From: Smittium mucronatum
Taxonomy: Eukaryota > Kickxellomycota > Harpellomycetes > Harpellales > Legeriomycetaceae
Direction: 5' to 3'
Assembly (NCBI GenBank): GCA_001953115.1
Contig: LSSL01005690.1
Location: 1 to 49,142, forward strand
Length of the DNA stretch: 49,142 nt
Shown: positions 1 through 12,330 of the stretch, piece by piece
How the letters are laid out: each line of letters opens with the position of its first letter
How positions within the stretch are numbered: position 1 is the stretch's first letter
Program-made: the position numbers and the translations under genes
The notes under the pieces: generated by a model
Seen by the model: only the letters and a program-made list of their open reading frames with translations
What the model was told of the DNA's origin: nothing
Database searches by the model: none

Positions 1-27
1 TAGGCTCTGACTAGGAGCTCAATAGGT

Positions 28-49
28 TCAATGAACTGTTGTTCATTGA
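28..49. repeat. Perfect 9-bp hairpin in the retroposon-like island
   Basis: Arms 28-36 (TCAATGAAC) and 41-49 (GTTCATTGA) pair perfectly around a TGTT loop. It lies in the G+C-richer part of the 1-304 element and is probably a structured part of its RNA. Confidence 0.6.
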
Positions 50-269
50 CAAAGAGCTTAATTCATGACTGCACGTAACCTCAGTCATCCAGCCTACTTG
101 AAGCAATGCCAGGGGGGGTCTTTCGGTTGGTAGATTGAACCCTTTTCCCGTAGGTACGCAGCCGGTAGTCCGGCAGAGGAGCTTATTGTAGTTAGGATAA
201 TAGTCTTTTCTATACGTCTTTTTCTTTTTTTCAAATTTTTTAGTATAGTTTTTAATGACGTTATCTTAC

Positions 270-304
270 AATAAAATTCCGTGATACAAAAAAAAAAAAA
301 AAAA
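270..304 (+). promoter_or_regulatory. Poly(A) signal followed by genomic A17 tract
   Basis: AATAAA at 270-275 is followed after 12 bases by 17 A (288-304). The signal-to-tail distance fits normal eukaryotic 3' processing, and a templated A tract implies retroposition rather than a live polyadenylation site. Confidence 0.5.
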
Positions 305-3300
305 TTTGTATGTTATCTTTTTTTTATGCAGTTAAGTATGTGGGAGATTATTTTCATTCTGGATTATTTTTACTAAATTCATATTTGATGCTATGAAGCC
401 GGGTATACTGGGGGATTATTATCACAATTTAACAAATGAATTTCATTTATAATAGCTGACGAAAATGAAAACTGCTCCTATATTACAAATTACAGATATC
501 ATAGAAGGCTACAGATTTTGATCTGCTAATCATTTTGGCATATTGGTGGATTCCCTGATTAAGGTGATTATTGAGTCTAATTTTTATTCTTTTTTTAGGA
601 TTTATTAAATTAATAAGAAAGATCTATTCTTTCTTAAATAGGCAATTAAAAATTGAATTTAGAATATATTTTGGGTAATATGTCAATATACTGACCCAAT
701 AGCATATTCGATATTTTTATTGAAATGAAACTAATGAAAAAAAAAGTTCTTTTTTACTGAAGAATTTCCAAAATAAAGACATTTCCAAATCTCCAAATCT
801 CCAACAAAAAGCTGGTAGAAAAGTGTAAGAATTCAAAAAGGTGTCAGGACTATTGACGTACTGCGCATTTCTCCTACTGGAACAACCAACTAATTTCCAT
901 AATTAAGATTTTTTGTGCAAATATAAATAGTTAATTTTCCCAAATACTCAAGTTTACGTCCATATCTTAATCTTTTATTTTAAGTGGTCTAAAAGTATGT
1001 GAAATGTAAATAGGTCAACAGTCCCGTCACCATTCAAAAGGGATCTCCGTTATCAGTATTGGGATTTTTTAAATTCGTAAAATTGTTTATATTTTCGTTT
1101 CCAGAACTAATATAGTTTATTAATGTGGCGCCAAATACCTTGCTTCTATTACTGGGAAAGTAAATAGGATCTGAGCTGGGCGAAGAACTTTCTTAAGTAA
1201 TATTTTAATATCAAATTTTTGTCAACCTAAGACATTTCAAACGTGTAGATTTTCGATTTGACTCCCTTTTTTTCATACCAGATAAAATAAACCCTTTCAA
1301 AGATTGGCCGAGTGATTGCATAAAAATGCGCTTAGTAAAACACAATTTATACAAGATATTGAATAGACACGAAACGCCTTCAATTTGATGAAAATAACTT
1401 ATCATGAGCGTATATATTTAATAAGAATGAATGTGTAACACGTCCCTCTCATAAATCTATATTTTAGTTAAAAAAATATTTCCATATTCTTTGTGTAAAG
1501 ATTAGTAACTGTAAAGTATAATCATCATAGCTCATCCAATCTTTTCTTATTATAATCAATGTTACTAATATGGATATAATAATTATATATGCAACTATTA
1601 TGAAATGCCAACTCTTAGAAAGTTGGAATTTAAAATTACACAAACACAACTAACCAATTTAAAAAACAGTAATAAATCAACTTTATAAACTGTCATATCC
1701 AGTAAATGAATCAGTTTAATAATCTGAGATACTCCCATCTGATTTCTCCTTAATTGTCGAAGTTACCAACGGGTGAGACATAACAGCATTGAATTATATC
1801 ATATTGTTATAAAAAGACCCTTTATCGTTTGGATTTTTATTTTGTTACATGTAATTAGGTTTTTTTTTTATAAACTAACGAAATCTTATTGAATAAAGCA
1901 AGCTTTGAACTACTAATAATTATCACCTGACATCATAATTTAAGGGATTAATAAGCATTATTTTTCATTTAATAAGAGAACAATAACTATACACAGTTAT
2001 CTAACCCATAAGTGGACCCATACATATTTCATAAGTCAAAACCCTTGAAGGTCAGGAAAATCTGGGCATATATATTATTTCACTATTATCATGATTCAAG
2101 AAAAATTGTGCAGTATGTTTACACAAATTTATACTTAACACACAATTATATCAATTTATCAGTTCCTTGCCTCAATATACATCTAAATTCTGTAAATTCA
2201 CTAATTCATTTTGGTAAATCCTAACAATTAATCAGCGGGGCTTTTTTTACAGCTAATCATGTATTTACATAAACTCCAATAGTATAGAGTCTAAACTTTA
2301 TTTCCTTAACAAATTCGGAACCATAAAATAACTTGACCAATGGACATTCTGTTCATTCTAATCAATTTAAAAAAAAAACTAGAAAAAAATCATGCTATCC
2401 CCACTTATTTTTTTTCTAATCGAAACCAAGAGAGTTTGAACTGGAGGTGATTCAAGTTCACGAGCTATGAAATCGAGGTTTCTTTTTAGAGCACTTAATT
2501 CTTGTGTTTTTTCGGATCATTTTTTCGTAAAATAGGTCCAAAAAAAATTATGCATATTAATGTTTTAATATTAATAATGAAAATTAATCAGCCCACCAAT
2601 TTTGTGTGCTGACACTAAATTCAAATTTATCACCCTTCCTCACTAGTTATGATTTTCCGATTTAGGAAATAGAGATATTTAAACAAACACAACCAATAAA
2701 TATGTATATTATGTGAAATTTTGTATTTCTACTAAATTAGAGTCTTTTATACCTTCCATAAAATGGCGAAAATAGGAATACTAATCACCATCTAACTACG
2801 TTTCCAATAATTTAGTGCTAGAAAAATCTAGAAAAACATTGGATCCATAAATAATAGTTTTGAGAATACCCAAATTTGTTTTTCTAAGATGATGACTCAC
2901 TTTACACAGCAGCACTTGTGTTCAACATAGCTAAGTTTATCTAACTTAACCACTCATGGTAAATATTAGATTCTTCAACTTAAATTCTATGTAAAATTGA
3001 AACTGTTTATCCTTTTTGAGTCATACTTTTAAATTGGTTTCTAGACTATAAAAATTCTTATTTTTAACTCATATATTGATTAACACGATGTAAGATGGTT
3101 ATTTTCTTTCAAATACCGCTGAAAATACATTGAAATAACACTAGATATATAGAGTTTAAAATTTATGGTTTAAAATAGTATTTTTATTCTTTATTGATAA
3201 ATCATTTTTATAAGGTATTTGATGGAATTTTTTCTTTGCATAAAGTGATAAAAAATCGATATGCTTCTTTTTTGCGCTAAAATTTTATATAGAATTGAGA

Positions 3301-6300
3301 ACTTTCTATTTTTTGTGTTTTGAAGTTTCAAACCCTGAATACATAACAAAATTTATGGTAGACTTGTAAAATCGTTTCAGTTTTTTTTGGCCTATTAATA
3401 TTTTTATCATAAAAAAATGTAATGCAAAAAAAATCCCCCAGGCGCATTAGTAACCAAATACCTTTATTTTCTACTCCAATTTGACTTATATTTTATGGAT
3501 AGACAAAATCAGCAATAGCACTAGAAAAAATAATTCTCAGAAAACGTACATAGAAGTGAAAATTTCGATATCCCTACTTTCTGACACTAACTCGTTTGAT
3601 TTTTACAACTTTTGATATAATACCCTATGGTTGTGACTGCATATTGTATGAAAACTCTTATATTAAAATATTAGCATAATCACATTTACATTATTTTCGA
3701 AGAAGAATTTAACTTAAAAATCGGCTTTCCGAGCCTTATTTTAATTAAATTACCGAGTTCAAATATCTATAAAGCCGGTTTAAACTTTAAAGTTTCCGAA
3801 TGATCGATTTTTTATCTATGAGTTGTATCAAATAAAGTTGAGCGCTCATAAAATGATCTATTTTTTGTAAAAAAATATGAATAATTTAGGTATGGAATAA
3901 GACACATGGAGCATTTATAAATAATCTATAAAATTCCAGGGTTTCTCCATTATACTAGCGGTAATTATACGGATGACAAATTGATATCAGGGGGGGAAGG
4001 TACTCTAAAATAATGTTGAAATTTTGGGCTTAATAATTATAAAACATACTTTTTCTAAGAGATTTTTTTTCCTCTTTATCTAGGAGGCCAAAATATAATT
4101 TTGATCTTTACCACTAATATCTCGATTGTTACATAATCCAAAATTTTCATGCGATACCTTTATAAATTTTTGATTTAAATTTTCTTTTATTGGCTGTGAA
4201 ATCGTGCATACCCATCTAGTAAAAATTATTATATTTATTATTTTGGGCTATATTTTTTAAAAAAGAAAATTACTAGAAAACTTTCCCATGGATTTTATTT
4301 TTACTTGAAACTAGTTACTTTTTGAATGATTTTTTTTAAAAAAAAATTGATTAAAATCAAAATAAACAACAAGATTTAAAATATTTCTTTTTTAATCGCT
4401 AAATATATTTTCAAACATTACATGTTAAGACTCAATCATTCTAAATTTAATCAGTTTTTTTTTTAGTTTTCATAATCCAAGTTGTTTGAATGCCATTTTT
4501 TAATTTTATATAACAATTAACTATGTATTTATAGAAAATAGATAGATTATTTGTATTTCGTGACGATCAATTGAAATAAACATAGGGCTTTAATAAAATC
4601 GAAATCTCACTCAAAAATACTGAATATTGGATATATTTTTGATTTAAATTTTTGTAAAACTATATTTTGAAAAAATTGGTTATATGATACCAAAAAATAA
4701 ATTATAAGATTTCAATTACATTTAATAACTAAAATAGTGAGTAGATTAAAATCAGTTTTTTGTAATAATTGTACAATAAATAGTAAAAGTTGGAGCTTTA
4801 AATAGTGATATTTTAAATAATAATGTGTTTTTTTAATAAAATGATTATATTTGGCAGAAATAATGGTTTTTTTGGCTGTTATAAATGAATACTTAATAAC
4901 AAAAACCATAAGAAAAAGTAAAATTTAATTATCTATATACATATTAAAATGATAAGTAATATTTCTTATTACAAAAAATGGAAAGAATATGTCCTATTTG
5001 TGTTTAATAGTTTTAAGTACATCAAAAAATAGCTTATTATTTCTATTAAACATATTCATCCATTATCTCAAAATAATAGGATTCAAAAAAAAACATCATG
5101 ATTATGCAGAAATAAAACACACGAAAAAAATGAAAATCCATATTTCATATTTTTAATCCCTTTGGATTCATCTCTCTGTGAAAATATTAATGTGCCATTT
5201 TTTTTAGTCGTAAAATTTACAACAGAATACCTTTACTATCTAAAATGCCTATGCTAAATTTTTTTTAATCTTTATTCAGAGGGTTTTCCCAAAAAATAAT
5301 CTTGAAAGTAAAATATATTAAATTATAACTGATTTTTATAAAATTGCACAGCCCTAATATTGATATTTTAATGTGCTATAACCCAATAGCTTTATTTATT
5401 TTGTTTTATTTTTTGGCTCGTAGCATTTATTGAAACGATATAAAAACATCACACATCACATTTTAAAAAATATTTGTAAAATGCTTTTATCCTACACCCT
5501 ATAGCCATTCTAGCTGCTCCGTAGCAACTGGGAATTTTTTCAAGGAAAAATATTTAGTATTTTAAAATAAGGCAAAGGAATAGTTATAAAAACTCATAGC
5601 CTTTATCAACCCCCTTAATATTAAATCAAGTTGAAGCTAATAATTAAATTAGTAAAAAAATTTCTGTGTCTCTATCATACATTAAATTTTATGTAAATTT
5701 AAATGTCGCAAAAATTTATGATGCATTAATAAATACTTTTTGAAGGTTTTATTATAAAAGAATTATTTTTTAATAATTTTTTTTTTTCGATTTAATAATT
5801 AGAAAATTTAAGAGCTTTTTAATATTAAAGATTCATTCAACTCAGTAAAAAGTTATATTTATCGATCTTTCTATAAATTTCAAGAGGTTTTAAAGGTTTT
5901 TTATGATATTAAAAAAAAATCGAGATCTGAAATTTCGTATTTAATTAAATATAAAATTTAGTAAAAGTGAATAAAAATCTAATATATTTGTAGGAAAATA
6001 AATAAAAATAATAAATGATTCCTAATTAAGATGATTTTTTTTCCTTATTGACTATTAATGGCTAATCAACAGATTCAATAGATTCAAATAATTTTTTCAA
6101 TTTCGAATTATCGTTTTTACCAGATTAAATAAAAGGGATTTTTGATTTTTTTACATCAGACAGGAGTTTAAACACTCATTTTTCATTTTTTTTATAAAAA
6201 TTGATAGGTTTCATTTCCCAATAAAATACTTGATAAAAAATATATATGCATTTATAATAATTTTTTCAAAATAAAAAAATGGCTTTAAAGGTTGATAATT

Positions 6301-6677
6301 CTTAAAAAGATAAAATATGTGAAAAGAAAAAAAAAATTATACATTCAAAGTTATGGGTCTATTTAAATTAAAATTGTCAATATAAAATTTTGTTATAGTT
6401 AAAATTAAAATGTGATTATTTTAGTATAAATAATATTTATCTCAAATTAGAGTCTAAATATTATAATAATATTTAAATAAAGGGTATATTTTTATCACTG
6501 AAACTTAAAAATAGTCAATTTTTAAAAATAAATGAATTTTCTTACAATATAATTGTTAAATTTATAAAAATATTAGGGTAAAAACCAAAAATATATATCA
6601 AAAAATATTGTTAATCTTTATTAGCTTAACTAAATAATTCTATTGATGGTAAAATAATTTATTGGAAATTAATCGAC

Positions 6678-6681
<4 letters not shown>

Positions 6682-6710
<29 letters not shown>
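6682..6710. repeat. (TA)n microsatellite
   Basis: About 29 bases of uninterrupted alternating T and A, ending at the C at 6711. Confidence 0.9.
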
Positions 6711-6712
<2 letters not shown>

Positions 6713-6864
6713 TGCTAAAAATATAGGTAATAAGTATATAGGCACAATATTATAGAAAAATTCTGGAAAATTATCACATTTTTTTGTTACCTCAAAAGGG
6801 AAATTTTTATTTAATGGAAAATTAATTATGAGTAATCACTAAAAAAAAAATAACATGGAAAATT

Positions 6865-6874
6865 GGGGGGGGGG
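6865..6874 (+). repeat. G10 homopolymer
   Basis: Ten consecutive G in very A+T-rich DNA. One of four G or C runs of ten or more in the window. Confidence 0.9.
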
Positions 6875-8306
6875 TATGCTTAAAATTATAAATAGGAAAT
6901 ATAATTAATATGGTATTTATATAAAAATTTCCTTGGTTATGATATTTTAAAAAATCGATAAATCAGCAGGATATGGATTTTATAGCTGTATATGTGATCT
7001 GAAAGAAAAAAAATTATAAGATCATTTTTATAAACCTCTTTAGCTTTAAAAAATCATTTTATGTAAAAAATGATTGATAAGCCTAAAATAAGATGTAAAA
7101 AATACTTTTAAGTACTTATTCCCATAATAAACTGTGAAAAATATGCACACCATGCATAAATTTATTTTTTAGAAGTTAATAAAAAATAAAAAATTCTTAA
7201 ACCTATCTATTCATACAATTTTTTTAAAGATTTCAGCTTAGTTATAATGAATATTATTAAGTTTTATCTCGTTACACATAAAAATACAATAATTTAGCAT
7301 CCATGATTTTTTTTTGATGTTTTAAAAAAAATTTAAAAAAATTTTATGGTTGGATTTTTTGCAAATCTGACAGATCTATTAATAAACCTGTATTTAAAAA
7401 ATTAATTGATATTGTTAAATTCAACATTTATATTTAAAAAAATGTAAAAAAAATCTTATTTTTAAAATTTTTTAGAATATTTTTATATCTAATAGAAAGT
7501 TACATTTTTTTTAAATTTTGTTTTCTTAATATTCAAAAACTAAACTCAGATTTATTTTTAAAGGCTTTGTGACAAAAAAATAATATTTATACAACATAAT
7601 TGTGCATATAACCTTGAATTCTTATAGAAAAAAAAAATTGATTTTTTTCGCTTGTAAATTTTGCTAAAGGTAATTACATTTTCGTGGAAGTTAAAATAAT
7701 TATTAAAAAAATCAAAAAAATATTGGATTTTAGTAAAATAAATTTCAGGAAAATTAATAATTTATTAGTTTAAATTTTGATCAATTATAAAAAATGTACC
7801 ATTTAATTTTGATGGGTTAAATTGAGGTACTAAAAAAACAATTACTAAGCTTATTTTAAAATACCTAATATATTTTCTAAAATATTTTCTAACAATAAAT
7901 TCTGGATTTTGAGTATTTTTATTTTATTATTCCTGAATTTTTCCTCAGCAGATTTTCAACTCACATTTTATAATATTTTTAAAATCTTGAAGAAAATAAT
8001 TATGCAAAATAAGGTGTTATTATTATTATTATTAATTGTCATTTTAAATTTAAAGTTGACCTTTTTTATAATTAAAACATATTTAAAGTAATTTATAACC
8101 ATTAATGGTCCATTTGATCAATTATCTAGTCTAAAAAATCAATTATTTTTTAAGATTTTTTTTTCAAAATTGAAAGATAATACTAGCATTATTTTTTTTA
8201 CAAAAAATTATGCCCTAATATCATTGATATAAATTCAAATTTATAAAATAAATTCTCTCTTTTTTGATATGGGCTTAAAGCCCCATTTTCGGCTTATTAA
8301 ACTCAA

Positions 8307-8331
8307 ATATATATATATATATATATATATA
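8307..8331. repeat. (AT)n microsatellite
   Basis: About 25 bases of uninterrupted alternating A and T, broken by the C at 8332. Confidence 0.9.
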
Positions 8332-8545
8332 CATATTTAAAATTAATAATCCTAAAAATATTTCAGTAGTAGGGGCAAAACACAAAAGTTATCTTTACTC
8401 TTTTATAGATGCCGTTTTTAAACCAGTTTAAAATTGTTTCAGATACACTGTATTATCAATTTAACACGAAAAATCAAAATTTGCCGTTTATTTTCGGATA
8501 AAATATGGATGTACAAATGATAAAAACTTAATGGAAATATTTTAG

Positions 8546-8568
8546 GCTCTTTAAAAATATTAAAGAGC
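8546..8568. repeat. 8-bp hairpin
   Basis: GCTCTTTA (8546-8553) and TAAAGAGC (8561-8568) pair perfectly around a seven-base loop. No associated gene is visible. Confidence 0.5.
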
Positions 8569-9167
8569 TATTAGTGACTTTTAGCTAATATTTTTTTAAT
8601 AAAATCAACTTTTCACGTTTCAGAAAGCATTTAATTTTTTATATCGGGTATTTTTTCTAGCATCTCAGAAGAAAATCAGTAAAAATCCAAATTTTAAAAA
8701 AATATATACCAAAAAATAAAATGTGGTTTTTAGAAAAGCCAAAATTATGTAAAATAGACTCAATAATAAGGATTAAGTTAATAGGGCTATTAAGTATTTT
8801 ACTTTGAATTTTATTTTTGCTTTTATCGATATAAGTAATTTAGATTTATTTTCAATAGAATCTAGGGTAAGCTTCGGAAATTATCGAGTGTATGTGTGAA
8901 GTTTTCAAAGGCTAAGTATCAATAAAACGCATGATATCTACATTTTGAGCTCTTATACTTTCGGGTTATATTTTAAAAAGAAAATTTATAGCTCAGACGA
9001 TTTTGAACTGTGCTAAAGTAATTTATCGATGAAGAAAGTGTTTTTTGTGTATCACAATCGAATAATATTATAACTGTAAGGATCAGGTTTATTTTGGAGA
9101 GAAAAAGGGAATAAGGTAATAAATATGAATTTGGCCATAAGATGCCAGGAGATGGAAACAAGTTGAA

Positions 9168-9197
9168 AAGCTTAGCCATTCCGAAATGGCTAAGCTT
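9168..9197. repeat. Perfect 13-bp hairpin, CCGA loop
   Basis: Arm 9168-9180 (AAGCTTAGCCATT) pairs exactly with 9185-9197 (AATGGCTAAGCTT) around a four-base CCGA loop. This is the strongest short hairpin I found in the window. Confidence 0.85.
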
Positions 9198-9226
9198 CCT
9201 TATTTATATCATTTTTAGTTTCCTAG

Positions 9227-9265
9227 CAGCCAATTATGCTTATGAGATATTTTCTCAATTGGCTG
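9227..9265. repeat. 9-bp hairpin with nested inner stem
   Basis: CAGCCAATT (9227-9235) pairs with AATTGGCTG (9257-9265). The intervening bases contain an alternative inner stem TGAGA/TCTCA (9243-9247 and 9253-9257). It lies 29 bases after the preceding hairpin. Confidence 0.65.
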
Positions 9266-9280
9266 AAATGTTTCGTATGT

Positions 9281-9304
9281 GTAATGAGCCTATTGGTTCA
9301 TTAC
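9281..9304. repeat. 10-bp hairpin with one G-U pair
   Basis: GTAATGAGCC (9281-9290) pairs with GGTTCATTAC (9295-9304) around TATT. Nine pairs are Watson-Crick and one would be a G-U wobble in RNA, a mild hint of selection on RNA structure. Confidence 0.6.
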
Positions 9305-9332
9305 AATAACTTAAATAACAAAATTTATCAGA

Positions 9333-9344
9333 GCGGAATTCCGC
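9333..9344. repeat. 12-base G+C-rich palindrome
   Basis: GCGGAATTCCGC is a perfect palindrome with four G/C bases on each side. It lies 28 bases after the third hairpin, at the point where the sequence returns to A+T-rich desert. Confidence 0.6.
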
Positions 9345-10482
9345 GTTAATTTTTTATAATTACGACGTGAAGCTAATTTCTCTAAGCCAAAATTTTTTAA
9401 AGCTCAATCCAACCCATTGAAAATCAACATACAATGTGAGCTTTAAATGATATTTTGATAGTTTAGGGATGATGACTTATTATCATTTAAATTAATAATT
9501 GGTGCAGATTGAGTTAGTTACCGAAATAATCAAGATGATTTTTTTTGGACAATATGTAGTAGTTACATAAAAAAATTCTGTTTTATTTAATGAATAACGC
9601 AGTAGTTTTCTCAGAATAAAAATTAGTTATTGGATACAAAATTTTGCTCCTAATAAAACCAATATTATAATTCCAGCTTCTTTTTTCTGAATTAGACATA
9701 ATTTTTTCTTAATTTTTCTTACTTTTTCTGTAATTAATTGAAATTTTACCCAATAAATTTCCATAAAATGTATGAAAATATTAACTATTATGAAAAAGCA
9801 AGGATTTACTACTATTTATGTACTTTTTTATTTATAATATGAATCATTAGAAACTTCAAAAAATCAAAAAAATCTTTTAATTAATAAAACTTAAAATAAG
9901 CTTTATAATTTAATTGCTATATAATATAATTTTTATTGCATTTGTATTTTTTTCAGGATAAATTAATAAATTTATTAATAAAATTTTGCTTTAATGACAC
10001 CTTAATCTCATAATAATGACATTGGGATATAAATATGGATCATAAAACATTTTTTAAATATCTTATTACAGAATAAAATTTTCAACAAGTTACCATCGTG
10101 TTAGTGTTCTAGCCAATTTTATTTAAGATCGATTAAAATATCTTAAATAAAATTTAATTGTCGAATTTTAATCCAAAATATCTTAGATTATGACTAATTT
10201 TTCTAAAAAAACATCTTCATAAGTTCTAGTTATGTTTCATTTTCTTTATCATTTACTAATTTAAACTGAAAGAAAATAAAATATAAACTCTGTGCAAATC
10301 TTTTAAATAATTTAAATACTTTTTTGAAAAAAAACCATCTGCTCATGAATGTTTTGTATTTATTCGCCCAAAGTGAAAATAATCTCAAATTTTTTGATTT
10401 AAATCTGTTTAAGCGACTTTAAGGAAACTCTGATAAAAAGAAAATATAAGTTTCTATCAATTTAATGTAGTTAAAATTCAAG

Positions 10483-10518
10483 ACTTCGGATTTTTAAATG
10501 ATAAAAATTATCCGAAGT
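10483..10518. repeat. 9-bp inverted repeat
   Basis: ACTTCGGAT (10483-10491) is the reverse complement of ATCCGAAGT (10510-10518). The T-rich and A-rich loop flanks could extend the stem after a small bulge. Confidence 0.5.
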
Positions 10519-10868
10519 TCAATTAATATTTATGTATTTAAATTTCCACTTCAGTTTATTATAAAAATTTACGATATATTTTCACCAATATAAATCATCG
10601 GCTTGTATTTAATATATTGTAAATATGATTATTGTGTCCTTTATATTCATCACTTAACCCACCAATCGTAAAAATTCTTTAACACTCTCAAAATTTTTGA
10701 GTTTTTCAGTCCATTGATTCAAAGTGGTTTACATTTGTTAATAATTAAAGATAAGTTATGGAGAAATTATCATTAATAATAATCTGAAAATTAAAATTTT
10801 AGTATATTTACCGATTTTAGATTTTAGAACTATTAGTGTTTTTTATTATTAAATTAACTAAATTACCC

Positions 10869-10886
10869 ATAATTGTGCACAATTAT
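10869..10886. repeat. 18-base perfect palindrome
   Basis: ATAATTGTGCACAATTAT is self-complementary over all 18 bases. It could be a binding site for a dimeric protein or chance. There is no gene nearby. Confidence 0.5.
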
Positions 10887-11559
10887 AGAAGTATTAATAC
10901 GTTCGTATATCCAACATACTATTATTTATTGTTATTAAAAAATAGATTTAGGTAAAAATTACAAATTTCGTACATTTAAAACGTAAAATAATATCAATTT
11001 TTTAAAAATGTGCTATTTTTTGACTGAAGATCGTAAAATAATAAGAAAATAATATTTAAAATACTAGTAAAATTTTATTTATATTTTTTTTTACCTGCTA
11101 AATCGAATTGATTTTTACGCTCGTTAAACGAATATTTCATTTATTTTATTATAAAGAAATTTCTTTGTAAAGATTTATAATATAAAGTGTTTATATAATT
11201 TATTTTAGCTACTTAATATTAAAATGATCTTATATAATCTTAAAAGTTATTTTTTTTAAAAAAATTTATCCACTTTTTTTAGTGTATATAAATCCAAATA
11301 ATAAACTTCATTAATTATCATAACAAGATTTTTCAATTTTATTTATTTTTATATCAGCGGTAATTAAATTAAAGCTTTCAATTATTAAAAAAATTAATTT
11401 TAATTTTACTTTAAATTTGAAATATTCATTATCAGAAAATTAATATTCAAAAATTTAATTAAAAATTTTCTATAAAGTATAATTTTTATATTTTCTTAAG
11501 CGGATTCAATATCAGTTAGTCTGATATTTATATACGTTTCGAAACTTTTGTTGTACAGC

Positions 11560-12330
11560 CAAAAATTAGGCAAGGCTAAACGCACTATTAACAGCACACT
11601 CATCGCCTTCACTCAACAGAGACCTTAGGGCAGTTATTACTCCCTTAATCCACCTATTCGAATTCCGCTTATTGCTCTATAATACTGACAAAACTAAGTG
11701 TTTTTACAGCCCCCACTGAAGGAATAATCGGCGAGAAACTTACCGGGTGGAAGAGGCGTTGGGACCGGAACTTAATGAAAGTTTCGTTAAAAAAGGTACA
11801 AGACATTCCATAACTGGTACTCCCGTCAAGTTGATCTATGGTTCTGAATCATCAGATATCTCAGTAAATTCATAAGAGATGGATATCAATTTATTTTTAT
11901 CTCTATTTTCAGAAATTTCTTACCAAGCGTCAAACTCCAGGGAAAATCCATAAGAATAAGAGCTAGACTCTACCAACTCATGATTGTGCATAACCATGCC
12001 CATAGCACTATTTAAGTCATTTCCTTGACTAGGTGAATTAACTAACTAATAAAACGGATTAGCGGGAAATAATAAGAGCCCAAAAAATAAAAAAAAGGAT
12101 ATCTAAAAACTAACCATACCCCAGACAGGTAAAACTACCTTAGAACAATATAAAATAATTATATTCAAAAAAACGAGAAAAACTAAACTAACTATACTAA
12201 TAAATATAAAACGACTAAAAAAATCCTCGAGATTAATAAGATTTTTGGACCATAAAGGTGGCGTAACTTCACCCAGGGTAAAAATACTCGTCCTACCACT
12301 TTAATATTAATCCATTTTTTATAATTTATA
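11560..12330. repeat. Candidate decayed dispersed repeat, copy 1
   Basis: The G+C content rises sharply at about 11560 and falls off gradually to about 12330. There is no long open frame on either strand, and I recognise no rRNA, tRNA or protein. Several short blocks recur in the same order at 28.46-29.33 kb: a TTACTCCCTT block near 11636, an ATCAGATATCTCAGTAAATT-like block near 11851, a TCAAACTC block near 11931 and an AAACTAACTATA block near 12185. Collinear, diverged similarity suggests two old copies of one element. It was matched by eye only. Confidence 0.35.

Larger units (their letters stand above)
1..304 (+). mobile_element. Retroposon-like 3' end (SINE or other polyadenylated element, cut by window edge)
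   Basis: Bases 1 to about 200 are much richer in G+C than the surrounding DNA. The segment then grades into a T-rich tail and ends with AATAAA at 270-275 followed 13 bases later by 17 consecutive A (288-304). That order is what a reverse-transcribed polyadenylated RNA leaves in a genome. A 9-bp stem with a TGTT loop lies at 28-49, and the sequence from 25 (GGTTCAATGAA) partly matches a pol III B box, which would suit a tRNA-derived SINE. The 5' end and any target-site duplication lie outside the window or are not visible. I do not recognise the family. It could also be the tail of a LINE or a processed transcript. Confidence 0.45.
305..8860. other. A+T-rich non-coding stretch
   Basis: No exon, RNA gene or intact element was recognised here. 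The first 4 kb are somewhat less A+T-rich than the rest, which is dominated by A and T runs and short AT-only words. Open frames are all below about 75 codons, have low-complexity composition (I, K, N, F, L, Y) and look like chance. Items of note are the AT dinucleotide tracts near 6682 and 8307, a G10 run at 6865 and a hairpin at 8546-8568. Confidence 0.6.
8860..9345. other. G+C-richer structured island with consecutive hairpins
   Basis: This short segment is visibly less A+T-rich than its flanks. From 9168 to 9344 it carries three successive stem-loops and a 12-base palindrome (listed separately). A 68-codon minus-strand frame (8973-9179) begins within the first hairpin but resembles no family I know and has no splice or composition support. 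Candidates are a structured non-coding RNA or the remains of a foldback or MITE-like element. Neither is demonstrated. Confidence 0.35.
9346..11559. other. A+T-rich desert
   Basis: No gene or element recognised. It contains an imperfect hairpin with 9-bp arms (10483-10491 and 10510-10518) and an 18-base perfect palindrome at 10869-10886. Confidence 0.6.

Noticed and set aside
1..200. Possible rRNA fragment
   Set aside because: The G+C rise suggested ribosomal DNA, but I could match no conserved 18S, 5.8S, 28S or 5S segment. The AATAAA and A tract fit a retroposon better.
11700..11830. Possible small-subunit rRNA remnant (GAGAAACTTACCGGGT)
   Set aside because: A short phrase resembles part of 18S rRNA, but the bases on both sides do not continue the match.
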